Shown piece by piece: positions 1 through 7,545 of a DNA stretch of 64,000 bases. Position 1 is the stretch's first letter; each line of letters starts with the position of its first letter. The translations under genes and the position numbers were made by a program. This DNA is from Methanolobus sp. (GTDB lineage: Archaea; Halobacteriota; Methanosarcinia; Methanosarcinales; Methanosarcinaceae): the NCBI RefSeq assembly GCF_016278365.1, contig NZ_JADQBZ010000010.1, forward strand, positions 25,335 to 89,334, read 5' to 3'. The notes beneath the pieces were generated by a model that was given only the letters and a program-made list of their open reading frames with translations, did not search any database and was not told where the DNA came from.

Positions 1-1634
1 ATAACAACTTTTATTCCCGCGCGGTAACATCTGTTGATCGCATCTTTTGCCTCGGGACGCGCAGGGTCCAGGGCGCCGGAGAATCCCAGAAAAATGAAGT
101 TTTCCTGATATTCTCTCACCTCTCCGGCTTTCCTGAATGCATATGCAAGTACCCTCTCACCCCTTTTTGCCATTTTCAGGTACTCATTCTCCAGTTCCCT
201 TTTATCCTTTTCAGTGAGCTCCTTCTCTTTTTCTTCTACCATTATTCGGTTACACATTTCGAGGAGCACCTCAGGGGCACCTTTTAGATAAGAATCCATA
301 TTCCCTTCAGGGGTCTTGCAGATAACCTGCATTCTTTTTATTTTAGAATCGAAAGGATATTCGGCTAATCTGGGATACTCGCTCTGCAGATTCTGGATAT
401 CTTTGAATCTGTCTATGTAGACGAGCAGTGAGCCTTCAGTGGGATCACCTCTGTATCCCGGCTGTTCATCCGACAGTCTTGAATTATTGCACACAACAGC
501 AACACGTAAAAGCATTTCAGGCGGTATTTCGTCTTTTTTGGCATCCGTGTAACCGGAACCTGTATACACTGAGTTCACAGCCATTTTGTTCTGTGTAAGT
601 GTTCCTGTCTTGTCGGTACAGATGACCGTGGTCGAACCCAGGGTCTCTACTGATTCAAGCTGCTTTATCAGGGCATTCCTTTTAGCCATCCTTTTGGAGG
701 CCAGGCTCAGGGCAAGCGTCACTGTAGGTAAAAGTCCTTCGGGAACGTTAGCAACGATAATACCGATGGCAAATATAAGGCTGGCAAGAAAAGTATCCTG
801 GATAAAAAAACCAAGTATGAAGAATACTATTCCCAGAAAGATAGCAATTGAGGATATTATCTTGACAAAACGGTCCAGTTCTTTACGTATGGGAGTCTGT
901 AGTGATGTCGTCTCTTCTGTAAGCAGGGACAGTTTTCCTATCTGTGTATCAGAACCCGTACTAAAAATGACGGCTTCCCCGTTGCCTGTCTGCACAAGGG
1001 TACTGGAGAATACCATGTTCCTGCACTCCAGCATGTCATCATGTGTACATTCAAGGGATCTTAACTGGGGTTCAGCTTCCCCGGTTATCGGTGAATTGTC
1101 AACTTTCAGGCTGTTCTGGAGGATAAGCCTGCCATCGGCCGGTACCTTATCACCCTCTTCCAGGTAAACGATATCGCCTACTACTATCTCAGAGGCAGGA
1201 AGTTCTACTATGTTTCCATCACGCCGTATCCTGGCAGTTGGCGGCATGAGATTCTGGAAACTTTCCATTATCTTTTCGGCCTGGTATTCCTGTATGAACG
1301 TGAAGGTTGCGTTAAGTATGACAACTCCGAGCAGGGCGATAGCAATGAATATGTTGCCCTGTCCCGGGTCCAGGTATTCAGCAGTGAATGATAGTGCAGA
1401 ACCAAAAAGCAACAGAATAGCAAAAAAGTTCCCGTATTGTTTGAAGTACTTTCTCAGCAGGCTTTCTTTCTTCTTTTTCTCAAGTACGTTAGCGCCACAT
1501 CTCTCTTTTCGCCGCAGTGCCTCTTCCGACGAGAGCCCTTCAGCTCTTGTATTAAGCCTTTCAAGTAACTCTTTAGATCCGATAGTATGCTCGTCACCTA
1601 TAGAGGTGCACTGAAAGTTCTCCTTTTTTGCCAC
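1..1634 (-). CDS. Type II P-type cation-transporting ATPase (3' end outside window)
   Basis: Membrane pump that moves cations using ATP through an aspartyl-phosphate intermediate. About 544 N-terminal residues are present and the reading frame runs off the left edge. Seen in the translation: an N-terminal cation-ATPase domain, the actuator-domain TGEAEP motif, the membrane-helix-4 signature VPEGLLPTV, and the phosphorylation motif DKTGTLT with the catalytic Asp at about residue 341. The PEGL helix and TGEAEP resemble the Na/K and Ca type II pumps, not the heavy-metal P1B pumps; there is no CPC motif. The ion cannot be decided because helices 5-6 are mostly missing. The chosen start is GTG at 1634, preceded by a GGGGAG ribosome binding site; no ATG fits the N-terminal domain. 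The downstream neighbour, a MarC-family protein, is on the same strand but separated by a gap. Confidence 0.9.
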   Translation of the reverse strand, partial: MAKKENFQCTSIGDEHTIGSKELLERLNTRAEGLSSEEALRRKERCGANVLEKKKKESLLRKYFKQYGNFFAILLLFGSALSFTAEYLDPGQGNIFIAIALLGVVILNATFTFIQEYQAEKIMESFQNLMPPTARIRRDGNIVELPASEIVVGDIVYLEEGDKVPADGRLILQNSLKVDNSPITGEAEPQLRSLECTHDDMLECRNMVFSSTLVQTGNGEAVIFSTGSDTQIGKLSLLTEETTSLQTPIRKELDRFVKIISSIAIFLGIVFFILGFFIQDTFLASLIFAIGIIVANVPEGLLPTVTLALSLASKRMAKRNALIKQLESVETLGSTTVICTDKTGTLTQNKMAVNSVYTGSGYTDAKKDEIPPEMLLRVAVVCNNSRLSDEQPGYRGDPTEGSLLVYIDRFKDIQNLQSEYPRLAEYPFDSKIKRMQVICKTPEGNMDSYLKGAPEVLLEMCNRIMVEEKEKELTEKDKRELENEYLKMAKRGERVLAYAFRKAGEVREYQENFIFLGFSGALDPARPEAKDAINRCYRAGIKVV

Positions 1635-1710
1635 CCTGCTCCCCTAACTAAGAAAGTATGCAGGGATGCCATAAAAATGTTACTCATCATTTGTAATTTA
1701 AATGCAATGT

Positions 1711-2349
1711 TTACGGAGTACTGAATGATAAATATGTATCCCATAATCCGGTTGCGATAAAATTAACGGCCAGGGCTGCAAGCAGAAGGCCCATGAGTCT
1801 TGTGAATACCAGCATCCCGGTGTATCCCATGAATTTGTATATCCTTCTTGAGAACCTGAAAAGTACAAGGCTGATGGCGAATGTAATTAATATGGATATA
1901 ATCACACTGATACTTTGCACCACGGAAGCTGCACTGCTCATCAACACGATCACCGTGGATATAGTGCCAGGTCCCGTAAGAAGAGGCAGAGCTATCGGGA
2001 ATATCCATATGTCGCTGCGGTCAATGGAGCTATCTATCTCGTTTGCAGTTATGCTTTCGCGGGAAACTTTCCCAAGTATCATATCAAACGCCACTACAAA
2101 GAGAAGGACACCGCCAGCTACCCTTAGTGAGTGTATGGTTATGCCGAAGAAATCCAGGATGAGACCTCCTGTAATTGCAAAAAAGAGGGCGATTATGCAG
2201 GCAAGTGTCACTGATTTATTTGCAATTGTATTCTTTTCATCAAACGTTATGCTATTTGTGAGTGAGACAAAGGTCACCACTCCGCTCAGGGGACTGACTA
2301 TAGCGAAGAGGGAAAGAAAAGAACCAAGGAAGAATGCCATGTCCTGCAC
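1711..2349 (-). CDS. MarC family integral membrane protein
   Basis: A 212-residue protein of the MarC/UPF0056 family, with about six hydrophobic segments spread over its length. Family features seen are the N-terminal segment ending in SPLSGVVTF, the central loop after GKVSRES, and the conserved PIALPLLTGPGTIS motif at about residues 118-131. Family length is usually 200-220, so this looks complete. The biochemical role of MarC proteins is not settled; they were once linked to multiple antibiotic resistance and that link was later withdrawn, so no transport substrate is assigned. The ATG at 2349 fits the family N-terminus. It is a single gene, with a non-coding stretch upstream that carries a structured RNA on the other strand. 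Confidence 0.88.
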   Translation of the reverse strand: MQDMAFFLGSFLSLFAIVSPLSGVVTFVSLTNSITFDEKNTIANKSVTLACIIALFFAITGGLILDFFGITIHSLRVAGGVLLFVVAFDMILGKVSRESITANEIDSSIDRSDIWIFPIALPLLTGPGTISTVIVLMSSAASVVQSISVIISILITFAISLVLFRFSRRIYKFMGYTGMLVFTRLMGLLLAALAVNFIATGLWDTYLSFSTP

Positions 2350-2600
2350 TGTGATTACTCCATACGTTTTTAAAAGACATTCTTACTATACATATCGTTT
2401 GTGGTCTGGAATAATTCATTTGTGGGAGTATTCAGATTCATTATTCAGTATTTAAATTACTTATCATAATTAACTACATTTATTCTTTATTTTAGTTACT
2501 TAAAAAAGAAGTGCTGAAGTTCCAACGGCGTTATAATAAATGGCTTTGTATGAATATAGTATGTCTGGTCCTATTCAGTAGCCATGCATAATTCACCAAG

Positions 2601-2615
2601 GTTTAGGTTATATAA
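2601..2615 (+). promoter_or_regulatory. Archaeal promoter of structured RNA copy A
   Basis: A GTTTAGG element followed by the TATA box TTATATAA (2608-2615). It lies about 25 bases before the first stem of the RNA at 2633. The second copy of the RNA, at 28792-28915, has the matching GGTTTGGTTAAATAAG in the same relative position, so the promoter is conserved along with the RNA. Confidence 0.65.
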
Positions 2616-2632
2616 AAACAGATCCTAGTATA

Positions 2633-2755
2633 TGTTGCGGGCAGTGGGGTGCTCGCAAATGCGGGAGTGGATTAATTGAGAGATGTTGGGGAACATCTCG
2701 GATTCGTAAGGAGAGAGGCGCCTTAAAGCGTGGTGGTTTCCAGGCGCCTCATCTT
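2633..2755 (+). ncRNA. Structured small RNA, copy A of a two-copy family
   Basis: No sensible reading frame crosses this stretch, but it folds into three hairpins. Stem 1 pairs 2635-2642 with 2651-2658 (loop AGTGGGGT). Stem 2 pairs 2680-2687 with 2692-2699, a perfect 8-bp stem with a GGGG loop. Stem 3 pairs GAGGCGCC (2715-2722) with GGCGCCTC (2743-2750) around a 20-base loop containing GCGTGGTGGTTT. A diverged second copy lies at 28792-28915 on the other strand. The differences keep the pairing: stem 2 has A-U here and G-U there, and stem 1 is rebuilt with different bases. Both copies have a TATA box about 25 bases upstream. The GC-rich third hairpin may act as terminator. Function unknown; I do not recognise it as a named Rfam family. 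Confidence 0.75.
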
Positions 2756-2900
2756 ATCTTGAATTGTACTGTTTTACCTTCAAAAGTGAATACTACTATA
2801 AAAGTGAATCGAATTCTTCGTCACATTTGCCTGAGAAGGGCATATTCCCAATGATTATCTTTCCTTTTATCCGTTTCAGGTACTTTTCTCTGAACGACAT

Positions 2901-3857
2901 TCATACCTGTATGCTGCATTTGCCGGAAGCCTCTTCAGGCTCAACATGAATTGTCGTGCCGGAAAGATATGTCACATGCCGTGTCAGTGAGTCCCTTACT
3001 TCTCTGGTTATGTCATGACCTTCTTTTACAGAAAGACCGGAATCTACAGCAATCGTTATTTCCGCATGCATCCTGTGACCTATCCATCTGACCTTTACAT
3101 CGGTGATCTCCATGACTGTTTCTATGTGATCGATGGCATGTAATATATCATCAACTACTTCCGGATCGACACTGTCCATTAGCCTTCCAAAGACCAGTTT
3201 CCCCGAATCCCAGAAGACTTTCAATATGGCGACGGTTATGAAGATCGCGGCTATTGGGTCTGCAAACGGATAGCCAAGCCAGACCCCGATGGCTCCCAGC
3301 AGGACTGCCAGGCTTGTCAGTCCGTCGCTACGGGCATGATATCCATCTGCCATAAGTGCGGCGCTACCAATCTCCTTTCCAATCTTTATCCTGTACTGTG
3401 CTATCATTTCATTGCCTGCAAAACCCACTATGCCCGCCAGAGCAACAACTTCCACGTAGGCTATAGTCCTCCCTGGATCAAGCAGGAGTGTAGTGGCGTT
3501 ATATGCAGCAAATAATGCGCTGAAGAGGATCAGGGCGACTATGGCCAGTCCGGCTATATCCTCCGCACGCCCATATCCGTATGTGAACCTTCGGTTTGGC
3601 TTCCTGTTAGCTATAGAAAAGGCTATCCATAAAGGTACGGTAGTCACGGCGTCGCTAAAGTTATGAAACGTATCTGCAAGCAGCGCCGCACTGCCTGATA
3701 TATACACAATGACAACCTGAATAACTGCAATCACAGCCAATCCCATAAAAGATATTTTGACGGCTTTTTTTCCCTTCTCCGTACTCAGGATCAAAGGGTC
3801 GACAGTCCCATGCTCGCCTGCATGTGCAGCGTTTGGCTTATCGGGAAATACTTTCAT
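2901..3857 (-). CDS. Cation diffusion facilitator (CDF) metal transporter
   Basis: A 318-residue CDF efflux transporter, expected to export divalent metals such as Zn, Co, Fe or Mn across the cytoplasmic membrane in exchange for protons. About six membrane helices occupy residues 30-220. The two metal-site signatures are visible: ALLADTFHNFSD in helix 2 and ALMADGYHARSD in helix 5 (both HxxxD type). The C-terminal third (from about residue 230) is the soluble metallochaperone-like domain, with a His pair in the segment IGHRMHAEI. The metal cannot be named from the sequence alone. The ATG at 3857 follows a TATA-like stretch around 3925-3935 on the minus strand. It appears to be transcribed alone. 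Confidence 0.9.
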   Translation of the reverse strand: MKVFPDKPNAAHAGEHGTVDPLILSTEKGKKAVKISFMGLAVIAVIQVVIVYISGSAALLADTFHNFSDAVTTVPLWIAFSIANRKPNRRFTYGYGRAEDIAGLAIVALILFSALFAAYNATTLLLDPGRTIAYVEVVALAGIVGFAGNEMIAQYRIKIGKEIGSAALMADGYHARSDGLTSLAVLLGAIGVWLGYPFADPIAAIFITVAILKVFWDSGKLVFGRLMDSVDPEVVDDILHAIDHIETVMEITDVKVRWIGHRMHAEITIAVDSGLSVKEGHDITREVRDSLTRHVTYLSGTTIHVEPEEASGKCSIQV

Positions 3858-4447
3858 AATAACCTGTCCTTTGCTCCATACTCCAAGTCCTGACCCCCTC
3901 TCCTTTTCTTCTTATGAGCGATATTTATATATCTCATTTCCGGTTTTGCATTATTCCAATCTGTCAGGCGGACCTGCATTCTCCTTTAATGTTATTACTG
4001 GCGGAGGTATGCATAAATCCGGTTAAATCAAACTCACTTGTGCTATTATCTCACTTATCAATAATATTTTGTGCATATCTATATATATAAGTTATTCCTA
4101 TTACCGCCTCAACCGGAGTGAAGTAATACTCGGGTATTAGTGGCATGGGGTCTATTTCCATCAAAACTACCTCCAATACTACCTCCAACATACTACCACC
4201 ATTTGCCCATCCACTAAGGGAGGGCTCTGCCAATGGCCGAGCTCTCTCCTCCACACAATTCCCTGCACCAGTTTACTTGCTTTTCACTCATACCTTAAGG
4301 TAAGTCGTTTTCTTTCTTGCAAGCTACATGATCACAATTTTAGATAAAAGCTCCAGCTCTGCGAATCCACACTCAACAAGCAAGTAAATCGCATTTTCAA
4401 AAACAAATGACCAGTGAGGGATAATTTAACGAAAAAAGATAAAGGGG
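3858..4447. other. Intergenic stretch with a 12-bp palindrome
   Basis: About 590 bases without a convincing gene. It holds a probable minus-strand TATA region for the CDF transporter (about 3925-3935), another AT-rich TATA-like stretch at 4075-4095, and a perfect 12-bp palindrome TACCTTAAGGTA at 4291-4302 that could be a regulator site for the ATPase operon ending at 4448 or for an unseen transcript. An open frame on the minus strand at 4051-4254 has no family resemblance and an atypical composition. Confidence 0.4.
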
Positions 4448-5317
4448 CTATTCTGAGATCAGTCCGCTATGAACTCTGTGCCAGATGTCCTGAACAGTTC
4501 CTGCAAAAGAATCATCTTTATATTCAATGACTGTTTTACCTTCCAGCATCGCTTTAGTGGGAATCTCGCTTAGTGGGAGTTTCCCTACAACATTGACATC
4601 TTTTTTCCTGCAATATTCTTCAATATATGCTGTCTTTTCTTTATTGATGTCATATCTATTGATGCATACAACCGTCTTTATCCTGAAATGGGCAGCGACC
4701 TCAATTACTCTTTCAAGGTCATGTATCGCTGAGACACTTGGTTCAGTGACGATGAAAACAAGGTCTGCGCCGGAGATGGAAGCTATCACGGAGCAGCCGA
4801 TTCCCGGGGGTCCATCTATAATGATCAGGTCGGTATTATGCAGTGCAGCCATCTCTGTCGCGTTTTTCCGCACCATTGAGACCAATTTACCTCCGGTCTC
4901 TTCTCCGATCCCTAAACGTGCATGAACGAAAGGACCGAACCGGGTCATGGACCTGTATATCTCCCCTGATTTATGTTCCTTCATTACGATCGCCTCTTGC
5001 GTACAGACAAGCGCACAAACTCCACAGCCTTCGCAGGCATGTGCATCGATGACAAAGTTTTCAGTGATGGCACCAAATCTGCATCCTTTTCTGCATAATC
5101 CACAAACAGAACATCTATTCTGATCGATCGAAGCAACTTTCATGCCATAGAAATCCAGCTTGCTGGTCATTACAGGATGCAGTAGCAGGTGAAGGTTCGC
5201 TGCATCCACATCACAATCTGCTATAATGGCGTTACCTGCAAGAGAAGCAAAAGCTGCTGTGAGGGTGGTTTTACCTGTGCCGCCCTTTCCACTGATAACA
5301 GTTATTTGTTTTATCAT
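4448..5317 (-). CDS. MinD/Mrp-type ATPase with inserted ferredoxin domain (paralogue 1)
   Basis: A 289-residue P-loop ATPase of the SIMIBI class with a two-cluster ferredoxin insert. Seen: the deviant Walker A GKGGTGKTT at residues 10-18, a ferredoxin insert at about 60-112 with CSVCGLCRKGC and CEGCGVCALVC (two 4Fe-4S clusters), and Walker-type IIIDGPPGIGCSV. Relatives act with MTH1175-like proteins in metal-cofactor assembly; in Desulfovibrio such a pair belongs to the orange protein complex, which binds a Mo-Cu cluster. Here it follows a paralogue (5319-6164) with one base between them, and two MTH1175-like genes precede both, so one operon is likely. The substrate metal or cluster is unknown. 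Confidence 0.92.
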   Translation of the reverse strand: MIKQITVISGKGGTGKTTLTAAFASLAGNAIIADCDVDAANLHLLLHPVMTSKLDFYGMKVASIDQNRCSVCGLCRKGCRFGAITENFVIDAHACEGCGVCALVCTQEAIVMKEHKSGEIYRSMTRFGPFVHARLGIGEETGGKLVSMVRKNATEMAALHNTDLIIIDGPPGIGCSVIASISGADLVFIVTEPSVSAIHDLERVIEVAAHFRIKTVVCINRYDINKEKTAYIEEYCRKKDVNVVGKLPLSEIPTKAMLEGKTVIEYKDDSFAGTVQDIWHRVHSGLISE

Positions 5318-5318
5318 C

Positions 5319-6164
5319 TCAAAACCTGCCTGTCAGTTCCTGCAGCTGCCTGAATGTATCTTGGAACCTATCTTTCCAGTGAGGCATTCGAAGCACAAAA
5401 GGAGTACCCTCAGAGTATAATTGAGCTATCCTTATATCGTAGGGTATCTTCATAAGCACTGGAATGCTGTTCTCAGAACAGTAGTCCTCCACTCCATCAT
5501 TGCCGGTGCCATACCTGTTGATAATCACTCCATGTGGTAATTGCAGATCTTTTACAAGGTCTACAGCAAGCATCAGATCGTGCAATCCAAAGGGAGTCGG
5601 TTCTGTGACAAGTATGCAGTAGTCTGCCCCTGTTATAGAAGAGATGACCGGACAAGAAGTACCCGGGGGTGAATCTATGATCACTGTTCTGCTATTATCA
5701 ATGTGACCTTTCAGGGTACGTATAATGGGCGAAGCCATCGGTTCACCGATATTCAATACTCCCTGATATAGTTCTATTCCATGGGTATGAGAAGCTGATC
5801 TTTCAATGGAACCAATCACCTGGATCGTTTCGGAGATTGCACCTTTCGTGCATGCAATGGAACATGCGCCGCAGCCGTGGCATAGTTTGGGAAAGAGAAT
5901 GACACCTGTTAATAATACGGCAAGGGCATTGAAGCGACATGCTTCTGCACATTTGCCGCATGAAGTGCACTTATCTTTAGAAATCGCAGGTACCTGTATC
6001 CCTACATCCTCTACTTTTTGAAGTGGGTGACCAAGGAACAGGTTGCAGTTTGGTTCCTCTACATCGCAGTCAAGGAGCTGGACGTTTTCCAGGGACAGTG
6101 CAAGGTTCACGGAGACAGTAGTCTTGCCGGTTCCGCCTTTCCCACTTGCTATTGCTATCCTCAT
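5319..6164 (-). CDS. MinD/Mrp-type ATPase with inserted ferredoxin domain (paralogue 2)
   Basis: A 281-residue paralogue of the next gene. It carries GKGGTGKTTVS at residues 8-18, a ferredoxin insert with CTSCGKCAEAC and CHGCGACSIAC at about 65-110, and the nucleotide-binding loop VIIDSPPGTSCPV at about 160. Two such ATPases side by side probably form a heterodimer, by analogy with the Desulfovibrio orange protein locus. The stop is one base from the start of paralogue 1, indicating translational coupling. The ATG at 6164 fits the Walker A position, since these proteins start 6-8 residues before it. Cytoplasmic. The inferred role is ATP-dependent handling of an iron-sulfur or mixed-metal cluster carried by the MTH1175-like partners. 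Confidence 0.92.
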   Translation of the reverse strand: MRIAIASGKGGTGKTTVSVNLALSLENVQLLDCDVEEPNCNLFLGHPLQKVEDVGIQVPAISKDKCTSCGKCAEACRFNALAVLLTGVILFPKLCHGCGACSIACTKGAISETIQVIGSIERSASHTHGIELYQGVLNIGEPMASPIIRTLKGHIDNSRTVIIDSPPGTSCPVISSITGADYCILVTEPTPFGLHDLMLAVDLVKDLQLPHGVIINRYGTGNDGVEDYCSENSIPVLMKIPYDIRIAQLYSEGTPFVLRMPHWKDRFQDTFRQLQELTGRF

Positions 6165-6210
6165 GGAGCCTCAGCTACTTGCACGAATAAGTATGAAGGG
6201 TCAGATCGGT

Positions 6211-6633
6211 TCAGTGATGGTGATGGTGATGGTGATGGTGGTGGTCGTGGTCGTGGTCGTGGTCGTGATGATCGTGGTTGTCGTGTGAACTGCAGGCATT
6301 GTCCTGATTTGCTTTTTCCAGCTTTCCTTCTTTCCACGCATTCAGAGCATCCTGGATAGTTCCCTGTGCTCCTACAAATACTTCTATTCCGTACTCATCG
6401 AACATTGCAACAGCTTTTCTACCCAGTCCACCACAAAGCATTATATTCACAGCGTTCCGGGACATCAGTTCAGGAGGCAAACCTACTCCTCCATTGTGTT
6501 CACTGGTGTTGGGTAGTATTGAAGTTTCCCCGGTCTGCGTATCATAGACAATGTAGTTTAAAACTTTCCCGAAATGCTGTCCTACCTGGTCTTCCAGGCC
6601 GCTTTTACCCATAGATGGTATACTGATCTTCAT
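6211..6633 (-). CDS. MTH1175-like (NifX/NifB-type) protein with polyhistidine tail
   Basis: A protein of about 140 residues from the dinitrogenase iron-molybdenum cofactor biosynthesis superfamily. The RNase-H-like cofactor-binding domain covers about residues 1-105 (GQHFGK, then LCGGLGRKAV). The tail, from about residue 112, is Asp/His alternation ending in ten consecutive His. In the DNA this is a run of CAT/CAC triplets at 6214-6285, so it may vary in length by slippage. The tail is a likely Ni, Zn or Cu binding or storage site. I chose the ATG at 6633 because AAAGGTGA lies just upstream and the family begins at MKISIPS; a longer frame adds ten unlikely residues. It lies between the ATPase pair and a second MTH1175-like gene. 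Confidence 0.88.
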   Translation of the reverse strand: MKISIPSMGKSGLEDQVGQHFGKVLNYIVYDTQTGETSILPNTSEHNGGVGLPPELMSRNAVNIMLCGGLGRKAVAMFDEYGIEVFVGAQGTIQDALNAWKEGKLEKANQDNACSSHDNHDHHDHDHDHDHHHHHHHHHH

Positions 6634-6643
6634 ATTTTCACCT

Positions 6644-6967
6644 TTAACTATCATTATTTGCAAGGAATGCCTGAACAGCTTCCATAGCTTTCATTTCAGG
6701 GAGTTTCACTATCTTTATGCCCGCAGCTTCCATAACTGACATGGAGTTTGGGCCTGGATTACCGCAAATAAGTACATCGGCTCCCCTGCCTGCAATATAC
6801 TGCGCGGCCTGAACACCTGCACCTTGGGATGCAGTAGCATACGGATTATCGGCAAATTCAGTCTGCAGGCTATCCGTATCGATGAACATAAAATACATGC
6901 ATCGTCCTAGATGCGGGTCAGTTCCTGCTTCAGGACCCTTGTCCTTTGTGGTAACGCATATCTTCAT
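6644..6967 (-). CDS. MTH1175-like (NifX/NifB-type) metal-cofactor protein
   Basis: A protein of about 107 residues that begins MKICVTTKDKG and matches the small cofactor-binding domain shared by NifX, NifY, the NifB C-terminus and MTH1175. The typical HLGRCMYFMF segment and the GADVLICGNPGPNS loop are present. The ATG at 6967 has AAGTGAGT upstream; a longer frame back to 7006 adds residues not typical of the family. It is the first gene of the operon running to 4448 and is divergent from the DUF134 regulator. Probably a carrier of a metal cluster delivered or removed by the two ATPases. I see no nif structural genes, so a nitrogenase role is not supported here. Confidence 0.88.
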   Translation of the reverse strand: MKICVTTKDKGPEAGTDPHLGRCMYFMFIDTDSLQTEFADNPYATASQGAGVQAAQYIAGRGADVLICGNPGPNSMSVMEAAGIKIVKLPEMKAMEAVQAFLANNDS

Positions 6968-7143
6968 TTTACTCACTTTTTTAGGCACATGCCTATATGC
7001 CAGCAATCATCTTTTTTGCTGAATATGTTCTAATATGAGGGAATATATTTAAGGTTAATCCATAATATTTATGTATTTATTCATTAATGAGGTATATCGC
7101 AAGCAATGATATAACCAAACTCATGAGAAAGTATATATGATTG

Positions 7144-7479
7144 ATGACCTTTGAGAAAAATACTATGAAGGAAAGAGGACGTCCGAAATGCCCAAGGCGT
7201 GTGGAACACACTCCGGAAGTGGTCTATTTTAAACCAAGGGGAGTGCCTTTATGTGAGCTGGAAGTGGTTGCCCTCGCAGTAGAGGAACTTGAAGCTCTGC
7301 GCCTGGTGGATATAGAAGGTCTCACGCAGGAAGATGCTGCATATCAGATGGGGATATCCCGGAGGTCTTTCTGGGAAGACCTGCAAAGTGCCAGGAAGAA
7401 GGTGGCTATCGCCTTAACGACCGGGAAAGCTATAGAGATAGCAGGCGGAAATTACGTAAGTACTAAGGAACATACTTAA
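7144..7479 (+). CDS. DUF134 (UPF0251) family DNA-binding protein
   Basis: A small basic protein of about 111 residues: an N-terminal [10 protein letters not shown] segment, a conserved [19 protein letters not shown] helix-turn-helix (about residues 45-75, sigma-70 region 4-like) and [23 protein letters not shown]134 proteins often sit beside MTH1175-like genes and are thought to regulate them. Here it is divergent from that operon, with about 175 bases between them, so the shared region probably carries the operator. Start is uncertain: TTG 7141, ATG 7144 and ATG 7165 are all in frame, and the family core begins at MKERGRPK (7165). Confidence 0.85.
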   Translation: MTFEKNTMKERGRPKCPRRVEHTPEVVYFKPRGVPLCELEVVALAVEELEALRLVDIEGLTQEDAAYQMGISRRSFWEDLQSARKKVAIALTTGKAIEIAGGNYVSTKEHT

Positions 7480-7545
7480 CCGGCTATGCAATGATGATTA
7501 CTTATCCGTCAGGATAAGTTAGCACCCGGTTAAGTATTCACAATT

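Noticed and set aside
4051..4254. Minus-strand open frame of 67 residues upstream of the CDF gene
   Set aside because: Repetitive LEVVLEVVL composition, no family resemblance and no clear ribosome binding site.
6018..6359. Plus-strand frames rich in Gly/Asp or Val opposite the polyhistidine tail
   Set aside because: They are mirror translations of the CAT/CAC triplet repeat.
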